The position numbers and the translations under genes are program-made. DNA of 64,000 bases from Saccharomonospora glauca K62 (lineage in GTDB: Bacteria; Actinomycetota; Actinomycetes; Mycobacteriales; Pseudonocardiaceae), in assembly GCF_000243395.2 (NCBI RefSeq), contig NZ_CM001484.1:2289847-2353846 (forward strand). The letters run 5' to 3'. The notes under the pieces were generated by a model. That model was not told the origin of the DNA and ran no database searches. It worked only from the letters and a program-made list of their open reading frames with translations. The number at the start of each line of letters is the position of its first letter. Within the stretch, counting starts at the first letter, position 1. Shown here one piece after another: positions 1 to 9,992 of this stretch.

Positions 1-3000
1 GTGAGCCCCTCGGCCCGCATGGCCTCCCGCAAGCGCTCGGCCACCGCGCCGTCCAACACGTACTGGCGCGCCTGGCCGCGCGGACCCCGCACGGTACCCG
101 CCTTGTCGGGCAACCGTAGCGACGGGAGCGCGCTCGTGCGGCGATGCCAGAAGTCGCGCTGTTCTGGGTCCTTGATCGCCTTGCGTTCCAGGGCGACGAA
201 CTCACGGTAGGTGCCGCTGTCCTCCTCACCGAGCAGCGAGGGCTCGCCACGGGTGAGCCGCCGGTAGTCGGTGAGCCAGTGTCCGAACAGCGTGGAGATG
301 CTCCAGCCGTCGAGGATCGAGTGGTGGAAGCTCACGACGAGGTGGAACCGGTCCTCGGCACGCCGGAAGACCTGGATGCGGGCCAGTGGCGCGCGGGTCC
401 AGTCGAAGCCTCGGGTCTTCTCCTCCTCCAGCCACGCGTCGATCCGCTCCTGCTGCTCCGCGTCGGGAAGCTCACGCAGGTCACGGAAGTCGAGGGGCAG
501 CTCGGCCTCGGCCCACACCAGTTGCATCGGCTCGCTGTAGGTCGCGAGATCGAACGAGGTGCGCAGCGCCGGATGGCGCCGTACCACGGCGGCCAGCGCG
601 GTGCGCAAGGCGTCCTCGTCGTAGGGCGCGCGCACGTGGTAGCCGATCAGATCGTGGTAGACGGGCGTGTTCGGGTCGACCGTGCTGTGGTAGAGCGTTC
701 CGGCCTGCGCCGCGGCCATCGGATACGCGTCCACCAGTCCCTCGGGCAGCAGCTTCCTGTCCTCGGTGGACACCAACGAGAAAGGTGCGGTGGGTTCCTC
801 CGGGGGCCGACCGCCCCGTTCGAGCGCCGCCGCCAACTCCGCGACCGTCTGGCACCGGAAGAGATCCTGCAGTTCGAGGGAGAAGCCCTTCTCCCGCAGC
901 AGGCCGAGCACCCGCAGGCTGCGCAACGAGTCCCCGCCGAGAGCGAAGAAGTTGTCGTCGGGGTCGACCTCACCGGTTCCGAGAACCTTCGCCCAGATCC
1001 CGCTCACGATCTCCTCGGCCGGAGTTCGGGCCGCCCGGCCTCCGGTGCGCGGGGTCTCCGACACCGAGGGCAGTGCCTTGCGGTCGAACTTGCCGTTCGG
1101 CGTCCGGGGCAGCGCGGGCAGGCAGCGGAGATACGCGGGCACCATGTACTCCGGCAGGATCGCGCGCATGGCCGCGCGGATCGCCTCGGCTCCGGGGTCC
1201 TCGCCCGACGGCACGTAGAAGCCGGCGAGCTGGAGGTCACCTCGTTCCCGCGTGGTGGTGACCGCCGCTTCGAGCACACCGGGATGGCTCCGCATCGCGG
1301 ACTCCACCTCGCCCAGCTCGATGCGGAAGCCCCGCACCTTCACCTGGTGGTCGGCGCGGCCGAGAAATTCCAGTGTGCCGTCGGGGCGCCAGCGGGCGAG
1401 GTCGCGGGTGCGGAACAGCCGGGTTCCGGGGGCACCGTCGGGGTCCGGCACGAATCGTTCCGCGGTCAGGGCGGGACGGTCGTGGTATCCGCGCGCCAGT
1501 CCCGGTCCGGCCACGCACAACTCGCCGGGGACGCCCACCGGTACGAGCTGGAGCCGCTCGTCTCGGATCGAGACACGGACTCCGGGAACGGGGCCTCCGA
1601 TGGTGGCGGTGCCGTCGACCGGCCCTCCCGGAAGGTCGGCGAACGTGGAGTAGACGCTGGCCTCCGTAAGTCCGTAGAGGTTCAGCACTCGCCGGACACC
1701 GGGAAGCTGGTGCAGGTCGGTGACCACGGCGTTGGGCAGTGCCTCCCCGGCCATGCTCACGACCTGCGCCCCCGCCGGGATGCCGCCCGTCCGGGCCAGC
1801 TCCGCCGCGGCCGAGGGCACCGTGTTGACGATGCGCACCGTGTCGGCCACCGACTTGGGCAGGTGCGGCAGTTGCAGGACGTTCTCGACCAGGACGACAC
1901 AGCCGCCGTAGCACAGGGGCAGGAAGATCTCCCAGACCGAGGAGTCGAAGCAGACCGACGACGACGCCAGCATGCCCGCCAACTGGTCGTCGTCGAACAA
2001 CCGGCGACCCCAGTCCAGCAGCACTCGCAGTCCACCGTGCTCGGTGGTGGCTCCCTTGGGACGCCCGGTGGAGCCGGAGGTGTAGAGCAGGTAGGCCGCC
2101 GAACGCGCGGTCAGTTTCCGGGGCGGGGCGGTCGGTTCCCGCCGGGTGAGGAGTTCCGTGGTCTCGGGTGCGTCGATTCGCAGCACGGTGGCGTCGGTGC
2201 CGCTCAGCGCGGGAGCGGTCGCCTCCGTGGTCACCACCACCGAAGCACCCGAGTCGCTCAGCATGAAGGTGAGGCGCTCCGCCGGATAAGCGGGATCGAG
2301 GGGCAGATAGGCCGCGCCCGCCTTCATCGCCGCGAGCAGGGTGACGATCAGGCGTTCGTTCCTGGGTAGACACACCGCGACGGGAGCGTCGGGGCCCGCG
2401 CCGAGGTCCCGCAGCCGCCACGCGAGGCGGTTCGCGTCCTCGTCGAGTTCCCGGTAGGACAGCGAGCCCGACGCCGTGCGCACCGCGGTTCGCTCCGGGT
2501 GCTCGGCGGCTCGGCGCTCGACGAGGTCGATCAGCGTTTCGGCGGCCGGTTCCGGGTCGGGCTCGCCCGACCACGCGGTGAGCAGGGCCCGCTCGGCGTC
2601 GTCCAGCAGCGGCAGGGCGCCGACCGTGGTGTTCGGCTCGGTGACCGCCGCCGTCAGCAGCGAGGTGAAGTGACCGGCCATCCGCTCGACGGTCTCGCGG
2701 TCGAACAGATCCGCGTTGTACTCGATCAGGCCGTGGAACGCGCCGTGCTCGGCATCGCCGGGGAAGACGATGAAGAGCAGGTCGAACTTCGCGGTGCCGT
2801 TGTCGAGCGCGCGCACGTCGACGTCCAGCCCGGTGGCCCCGATCTCCCCGACCGGCGCGGATTCGAGCACCAACATCACCTGGAACAACGGGTTGCTGCT
2901 CAGGTCACGTCCGGGGGCGATCTCGTCCACGAGCCGTTCGAACGGCATGTCCTGGTGCTGGTAGGCGCCCAGGCAGGTCTCGCGGACCCGGTCGAGCAGC

Positions 3001-6000
3001 TCGCGGAAGGTCAAGTCGCCCCGGACCTCGGTGCGCAGCACGAGGGTGTTGGCGAACAACCCGATGACGCGTTCCAGTTCCGTGCGCGTGCGGTTGGCGT
3101 TGAACGTCCCGACGAGCAGGTCCTCCTCGCCGGTGTAGCGGTGGAGCAGGGCCTTGAGCGCGGCGAGCAGCACCATGAACGGGGCGGCCTCGGCTTCCTG
3201 CGCGAGCGCGGTCAGCCGAGCCGAGGTCTCCGCCGACAGGTCGAACTCCTGCCACCCGCCGCGCCTGCTCTGCACCGCCGGGCGCGGCCGGTCGGTGGGT
3301 AGTTGCAGCAACGGTGGCGCGCCCGCCAACCGCTTCTTCCAGTACTCGACCTGGTCGTCGAGGTAGTGGCCGTCGTGCAGGGCGGCCTGCCAGCGCGCGT
3401 AGTCCCGGTACTGCACGGTGAGTTCCGGCAGATCGGGCGTCCGGCCCGCCGCGAACGCCTCGTACAACCGGAAGATCTCGTGGAACAGCAGCCCGCTCGA
3501 CCAGTAGTCGGACACGATGTGATGGGTCGACACCAACAGTACGTGCCGTCGCGGGGCCAACCGGATCAGCCGAGTGCGCAGCAGATGTCCGACTCGCAGG
3601 TCGAACGGCTCGCGACAGAATTCGGCGGCGATCCGCTCAACTTCCGCGATCGCGTCCCGCTCGGGCAAGGACGTCAGGTCCCGTATCGGCAGGGGCTGTT
3701 CCCGAGGCGGTTCCACCCGCTGTACCGGCCGACCGTCGACCAGGGGCATGGCCGTGCGGAGGGTCTCGTGTCGCCGGACCAGCTCGTCGAGCGCCGCCCG
3801 CAACGCCGTGACGTCGAGCTCCCCCGTGAGCCACACGTCGTTGGCCATGACGTAGAACGGGCTCGCCGGGTCGAGTTCCTGGAGGAACCACAGGTTCTCC
3901 TGCATCGACGACGCCGGGGCGAGTTCGTCGGCCCAGTCGTGCGACCGCAGCACGGGAAGCGCCCGCTCCTCGCGGCTCGCGCGGACCTCGTCGATGACCG
4001 CGGCGATGCCCGCCACGGTCGGGTCGCCGAGCAGCTCCCGCACGCTGAGCGTGACCCCGAAGTGATCGCTGAGTTGCGCGGCCAGCTGCGTGGCGAGCAG
4101 CGAGTGCCCACCCAGGGCGAAGAAGTCCTTGCGCAGCCCCACGTCCGCGATGCCGAGGAGATTGCCCATCACCGCGGCGACCCGTGCCTCGGTCTCCGTT
4201 CGTTCCGGCGTCGGCTCGACCGGAGCCTCGTCGCCGTCCCCGGTGTCCACCCAGGTCGCGGTGGTCGCAGGCACCGTCAGGGCCGTGCTCCGCGTAGTGG
4301 CCAACAGGCCGGCCCAGTCCTCGGGGCGTCGCTGCCCTTCCCATTCCAGGGTGACGCAGTCGAGATCGGCAGAGACGACCCCGAGCGCGAGACACCGGGC
4401 GACCATGCGGTCCAGCTCGGTCCCGACGGGCAACACCAGCACCACGTGGTCGGCACCCAGCCGGTCGGCGGTCGCGGCGATGGCACGGCCGCGCTGCTCC
4501 GCCTCCGTCAATCTCCTCGCGACCTCCGTCCAGTCCGAGGCCGCGGAACCGTCACACGGTGCCGGTTCGACGAGCACGCCGTCGGCCCGATCCAGCTCGT
4601 CGGCGGCGCGCACGACGCAGCCGGTGAGCGTGTCGGCGAGCGCGCCGCGGTCGCCGACGAAGGCATAGGTGTCTCCCGCGCGCAGGCGGATCGGGTCCGC
4701 GGTCTCCGGGCTCCGGGTGCTCGCCACCCAGCGCCGGGTGCCCCGGAACGCCACGACCGCCGGTCCCTCGGGCGCCGAGACCTCCGCGGCCAGGGCGCGC
4801 AGCACCGCGTCCCGGCGGCGCCCGGAGGCGGGCACGTCACCGACGTCGACCACCCGGCATCCGCCACCGTCGGCGAAGGCGGCCAGCGCCACGGCGGTGA
4901 GATCGGGGCGGTCGGCACTCTCAACCGCCAGTCCCGCGCGCGTCACCACAGTGATGCCGGTGATCAGCCCGTCGGCGAGCAGGTGCGCGTATCGCCAGGG
5001 CGCCGGCGGAGTGTCCGGATTGGACGACGCCACCAGGCGGAGCGGCCCATGCTCGCGCGCGACGGCGTCGACGTCCTCGGGCGCGCATGTCGCGGTGGCG
5101 GTGCCGAAGAGCTCCCGCAGCGGGTCGTCCTTCTCGGCGACCAGCAGGTAGGGAGCGGGTTCGCTCGCCGTCGTGGGCGTGGACTCCCAGGTCCGGGCCC
5201 GTGGTCCTTCGGTCGTCTCGCTCGGTTCTGGCGCGCTGATCCAGTATCGGCGGCGTTCGAACGGGTACGGGGGCAGCTCGACGCGTCCGCGCCGTTCGTC
5301 GCCCCGGATTCTCGACCAGTCCACGGCGACGCCTCGTGCCCAGAGAGCCCCCGTCGCCTCGGCCAGCTGTGCGCCTTCCCGCTCGGGGTCGGCATCGGGG
5401 AGCGTGGCCACCACCGCCTCGGGTCCGACCTGGGCCGCGGCGAGTCCGCTCACCGTGCGGCGGGGTCCCGTCTCCAGGAGCAGGCCTCCCACGTCGTCGC
5501 GCAGCGTGCGGACGCCCTCGGCGAAGCGGACAGTGCCGCGCAGGTGGCGGCACCAGTGTTCGGGGTCGGTCGCCTGGGCGGCGTCCACCCACGTTCCGGT
5601 CACGTTGGTGACGTAGGGCGTCCGCGGCGCGTGCAGGGTCACGCTTTCGACGGCGGCGCGGAACTCGTCGAGCACCGGCTCCACGAGCGGTGAGTGGAAG
5701 GCGTGGGCCGTGCGCAGCAGCCGGGTTTGGACGCCGTCCTCGGCGAGTCGACTCCGCAGCGCTTCGATGGCTTCCGCGTCGCCGGACGCCACTGAAGCGG
5801 CCGGTCCGTTGTCCGCCGCCAAGGCCACGTTCTCGGGCAGCAGTGGCGCCAGTTCCTCCGCGGGCAATCGGGTCGCGAGCATCGCCCCGGAGGGGGCACT
5901 CTGCACCAACCTGCCCCGGACGACCACCAGCCGGAGCGCGTCGGCCAGGCTGAACACCCCGGCGAGGTGGGCGGCGACAAACTCGCCGATGCTGTGCCCG

Positions 6001-7856
6001 AGCAACGCGACGGGGCGCACTCCGCGGTCCTCCCACAGCCGCGCCAGCGCGTACTGGATCGCGAACAGCGCGGGCTGCGTGTACTCGGTTCGGTCCAGGC
6101 GGGCCGCCGCCTCGTCCCCGGTCGTGAACAACAGCTCCCGCAAAGGCACGTCGAGGTGAAGCCGTAGCAGCTCCTCGCACTCCCGGATCGCCTCGCGAAA
6201 CGCCGGCTCCTCGTCGTAGAGACCGCGCCCCATGCCGGGGTACTGGCTCGCCTGGCCGGGGAACAACAGCGTCACCGGCATCTCGCCGGACTCGAACTCC
6301 GCTGTCGTCCCGGCGTCGGGGTCACGCAGGCGCGCGATCGCCTCGTCCAGATCGCGCGCTTGGAAGGCCCGTCGGTGCGACAGCGACGGCCGTCCGACCT
6401 GGAGGGTGTGGGCGACGTCGGCGATGTTCAGCTCGGCGTGCGAGGCCAGGTGGCCGGCGAGCCGTTCGCTCGCCCGCGCCAACGCCGAGGCCGAGCGTGC
6501 CGACAGCACGATCGTCTCGGCCTCACGCCGCCTCGGACGGGAGACCGGGGCGGGCGGCTGCTCCAGGATCAAGTGGGCGTTAGTACCGCCGATGCCGAAG
6601 GAACTGACTCCCGCGCGGCGCGGTCCCCGATCGGGGAACGCGTGGAGCTCGGTGCTGACGTAGAACGGGCTGTTCGCGAAGTCGATCTCCGGGTTCGGTT
6701 CGGTGAAGTGCGGGCTCGGTGGGATGAGGTTCGACTCCACCGCGAGCGTCGCTTTGATGACGCCCGCCACACCCGCCGCCGAGTCGAGATGGCCGACGTT
6801 GCCCTTGAGCGACCCCAACGCGCAGTAGCCGATGCCGGTCGCACCCGCCGCGCGATAGGCCTTGGTCAACGCGGCGACCTCGATGGGGTCGCCGAGCGGA
6901 GTCGCCGTCCCGTGCGCCTCGACCATGCCGACGGTGTCGGGATGCACCTCGGCGGCGGCCAGCGCGGCACGGATCACCTCGGACTGTCCCGTGACACTGG
7001 GGGCGGTGTAGCCGATCTTCGCCGCGCCGTCGTTGTTGATCGCCGACCCGCGGATGACGGCGCGAATCGGATCACCGTCGTCGAGCGCGTCCTGCAACCG
7101 GCGCAGGACGACGACCCCCGCGCCGTTGCCGGGGATCGTTCCCGCCGCGCGCGCGTCGAACGGGCGGCAGCGCCCGTCGGGGGAGGCGATGCCGTTCTCC
7201 CCGCCGCGGTAGCCGATGCGTTGGGGAACGCGGATGGTACTGCCGCCGGCGAGCACCAGGTCGCTCTCGCCAGCCAGCAACGACTGGCATGCCAGGTGGA
7301 TCGCCACGAGCGAGCTGGAACACGCGGTCTGCACGGTCACCGCCGGACCGCGCAGACCGAGCTTGTACGCGGTGCGGCTGGCGATGAAGTCCTTGTCGTT
7401 GGAGAGCAACTTCTGCAGATAGCCGACGACGTCGTCCAGACCGCGGTGCGGGTACACGTTGCGCAGGCCGTACTCGTTGACACTCACCGACGCGAAGACG
7501 CCGATGGCGCCCTTCTCCCGCTCCGCGTCGTGTCCGGCCGACTGTAACGCCTCCACGGCGCATTCGAGGAACAGCCGTTGCTGGGGGTCGAGCAACGCCG
7601 CCTCTCGCGGTGTGTACCCGAAGTAGTCCGCGTCGAAGAGGTCCTCACCGTCGACCACCGCCGCCCTGCGCACGTAGTCCCGTGCCGAGAACTCGGTCTC
7701 GGGCACTCCCGAGGCGCGTAGCTCCTCCGCAGTGAGCTCCCGGATGCCCTCCTCGCCCGCGCACAGCAGGGACCAGAACCGCGTGACGTCCGGCGCCTGC
7801 GGAAACCTGCCGCTGAGACCGATCACCGCGATCTCCAGCCCGGTCGCTTGCTCCAT
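1..7856 (-). CDS. Hybrid polyketide synthase / non-ribosomal peptide synthetase (partial, 3' end beyond window)
   Basis: A modular megasynthase; about 2,618 residues are inside the window and the frame stays open to the left edge. Domains in order: KS (TACSSS, Cys about 179; EAHGTA; GNVGHL), AT (GHSIGE, Ser about 622; HAFH, the malonyl-type signature), a linker with KR structural remnants but no usable NADPH motif, carrier (LGGHSL, about 1252), condensation (HHIVSDYWS, about 1446), adenylation (YTSGSTGRPKG; NLYGLTE with L for the usual P), carrier (LGGDSL, about 2308), then a second condensation domain (HHSILDGWS, about 2509) that continues out of view. My reading of the A-domain pocket is D-S-W-T-S-A-L-V-Y-K, which I cannot assign. 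The start is ATG 7856, 17 nt after the aminotransferase stop. It probably condenses an acyl or aminoacyl starter with malonate and then adds at least one amino acid. Confidence 0.93.
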   Translation of the reverse strand, partial: MEQATGLEIAVIGLSGRFPQAPDVTRFWSLLCAGEEGIRELTAEELRASGVPETEFSARDYVRRAAVVDGEDLFDADYFGYTPREAALLDPQQRLFLECAVEALQSAGHDAEREKGAIGVFASVSVNEYGLRNVYPHRGLDDVVGYLQKLLSNDKDFIASRTAYKLGLRGPAVTVQTACSSSLVAIHLACQSLLAGESDLVLAGGSTIRVPQRIGYRGGENGIASPDGRCRPFDARAAGTIPGNGAGVVVLRRLQDALDDGDPIRAVIRGSAINNDGAAKIGYTAPSVTGQSEVIRAALAAAEVHPDTVGMVEAHGTATPLGDPIEVAALTKAYRAAGATGIGYCALGSLKGNVGHLDSAAGVAGVIKATLAVESNLIPPSPHFTEPNPEIDFANSPFYVSTELHAFPDRGPRRAGVSSFGIGGTNAHLILEQPPAPVSRPRRREAETIVLSARSASALARASERLAGHLASHAELNIADVAHTLQVGRPSLSHRRAFQARDLDEAIARLRDPDAGTTAEFESGEMPVTLLFPGQASQYPGMGRGLYDEEPAFREAIRECEELLRLHLDVPLRELLFTTGDEAAARLDRTEYTQPALFAIQYALARLWEDRGVRPVALLGHSIGEFVAAHLAGVFSLADALRLVVVRGRLVQSAPSGAMLATRLPAEELAPLLPENVALAADNGPAASVASGDAEAIEALRSRLAEDGVQTRLLRTAHAFHSPLVEPVLDEFRAAVESVTLHAPRTPYVTNVTGTWVDAAQATDPEHWCRHLRGTVRFAEGVRTLRDDVGGLLLETGPRRTVSGLAAAQVGPEAVVATLPDADPEREGAQLAEATGALWARGVAVDWSRIRGDERRGRVELPPYPFERRRYWISAPEPSETTEGPRARTWESTPTTASEPAPYLLVAEKDDPLRELFGTATATCAPEDVDAVAREHGPLRLVASSNPDTPPAPWRYAHLLADGLITGITVVTRAGLAVESADRPDLTAVALAAFADGGGCRVVDVGDVPASGRRRDAVLRALAAEVSAPEGPAVVAFRGTRRWVASTRSPETADPIRLRAGDTYAFVGDRGALADTLTGCVVRAADELDRADGVLVEPAPCDGSAASDWTEVARRLTEAEQRGRAIAATADRLGADHVVLVLPVGTELDRMVARCLALGVVSADLDCVTLEWEGQRRPEDWAGLLATTRSTALTVPATTATWVDTGDGDEAPVEPTPERTETEARVAAVMGNLLGIADVGLRKDFFALGGHSLLATQLAAQLSDHFGVTLSVRELLGDPTVAGIAAVIDEVRASREERALPVLRSHDWADELAPASSMQENLWFLQELDPASPFYVMANDVWLTGELDVTALRAALDELVRRHETLRTAMPLVDGRPVQRVEPPREQPLPIRDLTSLPERDAIAEVERIAAEFCREPFDLRVGHLLRTRLIRLAPRRHVLLVSTHHIVSDYWSSGLLFHEIFRLYEAFAAGRTPDLPELTVQYRDYARWQAALHDGHYLDDQVEYWKKRLAGAPPLLQLPTDRPRPAVQSRRGGWQEFDLSAETSARLTALAQEAEAAPFMVLLAALKALLHRYTGEEDLLVGTFNANRTRTELERVIGLFANTLVLRTEVRGDLTFRELLDRVRETCLGAYQHQDMPFERLVDEIAPGRDLSSNPLFQVMLVLESAPVGEIGATGLDVDVRALDNGTAKFDLLFIVFPGDAEHGAFHGLIEYNADLFDRETVERMAGHFTSLLTAAVTEPNTTVGALPLLDDAERALLTAWSGEPDPEPAAETLIDLVERRAAEHPERTAVRTASGSLSYRELDEDANRLAWRLRDLGAGPDAPVAVCLPRNERLIVTLLAAMKAGAAYLPLDPAYPAERLTFMLSDSGASVVVTTEATAPALSGTDATVLRIDAPETTELLTRREPTAPPRKLTARSAAYLLYTSGSTGRPKGATTEHGGLRVLLDWGRRLFDDDQLAGMLASSSVCFDSSVWEIFLPLCYGGCVVLVENVLQLPHLPKSVADTVRIVNTVPSAAAELARTGGIPAGAQVVSMAGEALPNAVVTDLHQLPGVRRVLNLYGLTEASVYSTFADLPGGPVDGTATIGGPVPGVRVSIRDERLQLVPVGVPGELCVAGPGLARGYHDRPALTAERFVPDPDGAPGTRLFRTRDLARWRPDGTLEFLGRADHQVKVRGFRIELGEVESAMRSHPGVLEAAVTTTRERGDLQLAGFYVPSGEDPGAEAIRAAMRAILPEYMVPAYLRCLPALPRTPNGKFDRKALPSVSETPRTGGRAARTPAEEIVSGIWAKVLGTGEVDPDDNFFALGGDSLRSLRVLGLLREKGFSLELQDLFRCQTVAELAAALERGGRPPEEPTAPFSLVSTEDRKLLPEGLVDAYPMAAAQAGTLYHSTVDPNTPVYHDLIGYHVRAPYDEDALRTALAAVVRRHPALRTSFDLATYSEPMQLVWAEAELPLDFRDLRELPDAEQQERIDAWLEEEKTRGFDWTRAPLARIQVFRRAEDRFHLVVSFHHSILDGWSISTLFGHWLTDYRRLTRGEPSLLGEEDSGTYREFVALERKAIKDPEQRDFWHRRTSALPSLRLPDKAGTVRGPRGQARQYVLDGAVAERLREAMRAEGL

Positions 7857-7873
7857 ACAGGTACACCCCTGTC

Positions 7874-9115
7874 TCAGGCGTTGTTCTTGAGCAGCAGTTC
7901 CAGCACGTCACCGAAGCGATCGATCTCGTCCTCGGTGTTGTAGTAGTGCACCGATGCGCGCAGCTGCGCTGTCTCCTCGCGCTGGGTGGGGGCGAGTGGC
8001 GCCAACTCGCGTTCGGACACCGACACGTTGATGCCCGCGCGCCGCAGTTCGCGGCGAATCCGATGGGGATCGTTTCCGGGGAGCCGGAAGCGGACCAGCC
8101 CGCAGCCTTCGACCCCCGAGTCCGGCAGCAGTACGCCCGGCACGTAGCCGAGGCGCTCGGTCAACCTCGCCGACAACGACCGGATGCGTTGCCAGATCGC
8201 GTCGATTCCCCACGACAACGCGTAGTCGATGGCGGCGCCGAGTCCCAGCCGTGTCGCGAAGCTGGCCTCCCACGCCTCGAACAACTTCGCGTCGCGTCGG
8301 ACACCGACCTCGCCGTTGCCGAACCAGCGCAACCCCCGCGTGTCCAGACACACGTTGCGTAGCGCCGACATGCTCGACGAGCGCGCGTAGAGCAGGCCGG
8401 TGCCGCGCGGACCCCGCAGGTACTTCCGCCCGGCGGTCGTCAGCAGGTCACAGCCGATGTCGGACACGTCGACCCGCAACTGCCCGACCGTCTGGCAGGC
8501 GTCGACCAGGTAGAGCACCGGGGCGTCGCGCAGCAGTCGGCCGACTTCGTGCACCGGGTTGACGGGTCCGCCGTACACGGGGACGTGCGTCACCGCGACC
8601 AACTTCGTCCGCTCGTCCAGCACGGTGCGCAGGAACTCGACGTCGAAGCGACCGTGCTCGTCGTCGGGCACCACGACCACCTCGGCTCCGGTGGTGGTGC
8701 TGACCGCGTCGAGCACCAGCTTGTTGCTGACGTACTCCGCCACCCCGATCACGACGCGATCTCCGGGTGACAGCGGAACCGACTGGACGGCCAATTGCCA
8801 GGCGCGCGAGGCGTTCTCCGTGAGAGCGATCTCCGAGGGCAGACAGCCGAGGAGGGTCGCCGCCGATTCGTAGATTCGCCGCACGTCCGCGACCGCTAGC
8901 TCGGCCGCCTCGTACCCACCCACGTGGGCTTCGAGTTCGAGATGTCTCATCACTCGGCTCAGCACCGGCCGCGGCATCAACGCCGAACCCGCGTTGTTGA
9001 GATGGATCACGCCGCCGCAGCCCGCGGTCTCCGCCCGCGCGCGTTCGATGTCGAAGCACGCGGCGGGGTCGCCGCCCGTATTCGGATCGGCGAGCTCCAT
9101 TCGACCGCCGCACAC
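7874..9115 (-). CDS. Class V PLP-dependent aminotransferase-fold enzyme
   Basis: About 413 residues of the cysteine desulfurase / isopenicillin-N-epimerase fold. Seen: HLNNAGSALMP near the N-terminus, the DAC segment near the cofactor, and TTAGRKYLRGPRGTG with the likely Schiff-base lysine. A GTG at 9115 is preceded by GGAGG at 8 nt, so I prefer it to the ATG at 9100; the open frame extends further upstream without comparable support. It sits immediately upstream of the PKS-NRPS in the same direction, so it is likely co-transcribed. Family members carry out transamination, epimerisation, desulfuration or beta-elimination; which applies here cannot be read from sequence. A role in making or tailoring an amino-acid building block is inference. 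Confidence 0.87.
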   Translation of the reverse strand: MCGGRMELADPNTGGDPAACFDIERARAETAGCGGVIHLNNAGSALMPRPVLSRVMRHLELEAHVGGYEAAELAVADVRRIYESAATLLGCLPSEIALTENASRAWQLAVQSVPLSPGDRVVIGVAEYVSNKLVLDAVSTTTGAEVVVVPDDEHGRFDVEFLRTVLDERTKLVAVTHVPVYGGPVNPVHEVGRLLRDAPVLYLVDACQTVGQLRVDVSDIGCDLLTTAGRKYLRGPRGTGLLYARSSSMSALRNVCLDTRGLRWFGNGEVGVRRDAKLFEAWEASFATRLGLGAAIDYALSWGIDAIWQRIRSLSARLTERLGYVPGVLLPDSGVEGCGLVRFRLPGNDPHRIRRELRRAGINVSVSERELAPLAPTQREETAQLRASVHYYNTEDEIDRFGDVLELLLKNNA

Positions 9116-9350
9116 GACAGCAACCTCCGGGTAAGTAATACCGAAATGATCGGGAGAGTCCCGCTCGACAATTCGTCGAGTTGATTCACGTGGCAAAACC
9201 TGGCGCGAGAGGAAGCCGCCGAAGAACGGGCGACTCAATATCCGGATGCCCCCAGGTTACCGCACGGAAGAGCTGTCGTGAACTCGCGGAAAACGACGAT
9301 CGTAGACAGCATTTCCATCACCGATTCGCGCATGTCCGTCCAGCTCGGGT

Positions 9351-9827
9351 TCACGCCGAAGCGCCACTCAAGGCGGGAAGGGGGCGTCTCGTTTGGGGCG
9401 CTCCCGGCACCTTCGGCACCACGCGGGCCGGCAGCTCGGCCATCGCCCCCGCGGCCATCGCGGACATGCTGCCGCGGTTGGTCGCCCGCGCCCGCGTCAT
9501 CGCCGCATCGACCAAAGCGTTCACCCATTCCGCCAGCTCAGGGTCCTTCTGACGGCTCGCCGCGAGCCGTAATTGCTCCCACACCCCGGCCACCGTCCAT
9601 CGCGCGAACCACCGGTGCGCGGTCGGTACGGCGACACCGAACGACGACGGCACCGAGCGCCACGAACCGTTGCTGCTCAGCACCAAGGTCACGGCTGCGA
9701 ACACCGACCTCGCGTCGGCGCGAGCGCGCCCACCGCCCTGAGGTCGTTTCGAGGCTTTCGGCAACAAAGGTTCGACGAGATTCCAGAGGTCGTCCGGAAC
9801 CAATCTTCGCATCAACGCGTCGGCCAT
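9351..9827 (-). pseudogene. IS5-family transposase N-terminal remnant
   Basis: About 158 codons. The first half aligns by eye with the N-terminal domain of IS5-type transposases (LVPDDLWNLVEPLLP, then GGGRARADARSVF and a degraded W-R-S-V-P-S-S-F-G block) and resembles the intact copy near 51.6 kb. The second half has lost the catalytic DDE segments and ends in unrelated sequence. No terminal inverted repeats were found. The frame is open further upstream to 9920, but ATG 9827 matches the family start. It fills the divergent gap between the aminotransferase and the ATP-grasp gene, so it probably marks an old insertion in the cluster. A retained DNA-binding role is possible but unsupported. Confidence 0.7.
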
Positions 9828-9992
9828 GGAATCGACAATGGCACTGCTGGGGGTGATTAGGCAATCGCGTTCGACTCCACTCGTTGCCGCCCGACAGTGA
9901 CGATTGTCTTGCGTGGCCAATGACAGCGGCCGTGGATAGAGTCAGCTTTCGCATTCCAGCCAAAGCAGCTTTTTCGAGTCCGGGGGTGACTC

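Noticed and set aside
144-2369. Long rightward open frame of 741 codons over the synthase
   Set aside because: It is an antisense shadow of the high-GC PKS-NRPS gene; the leftward frame has clear KS, C, A and carrier motifs, while this one has none.
3303-5693. Rightward 796-codon frame
   Set aside because: Antisense to the condensation, carrier and AT parts of the synthase; low-complexity His/Arg-rich, no family features.
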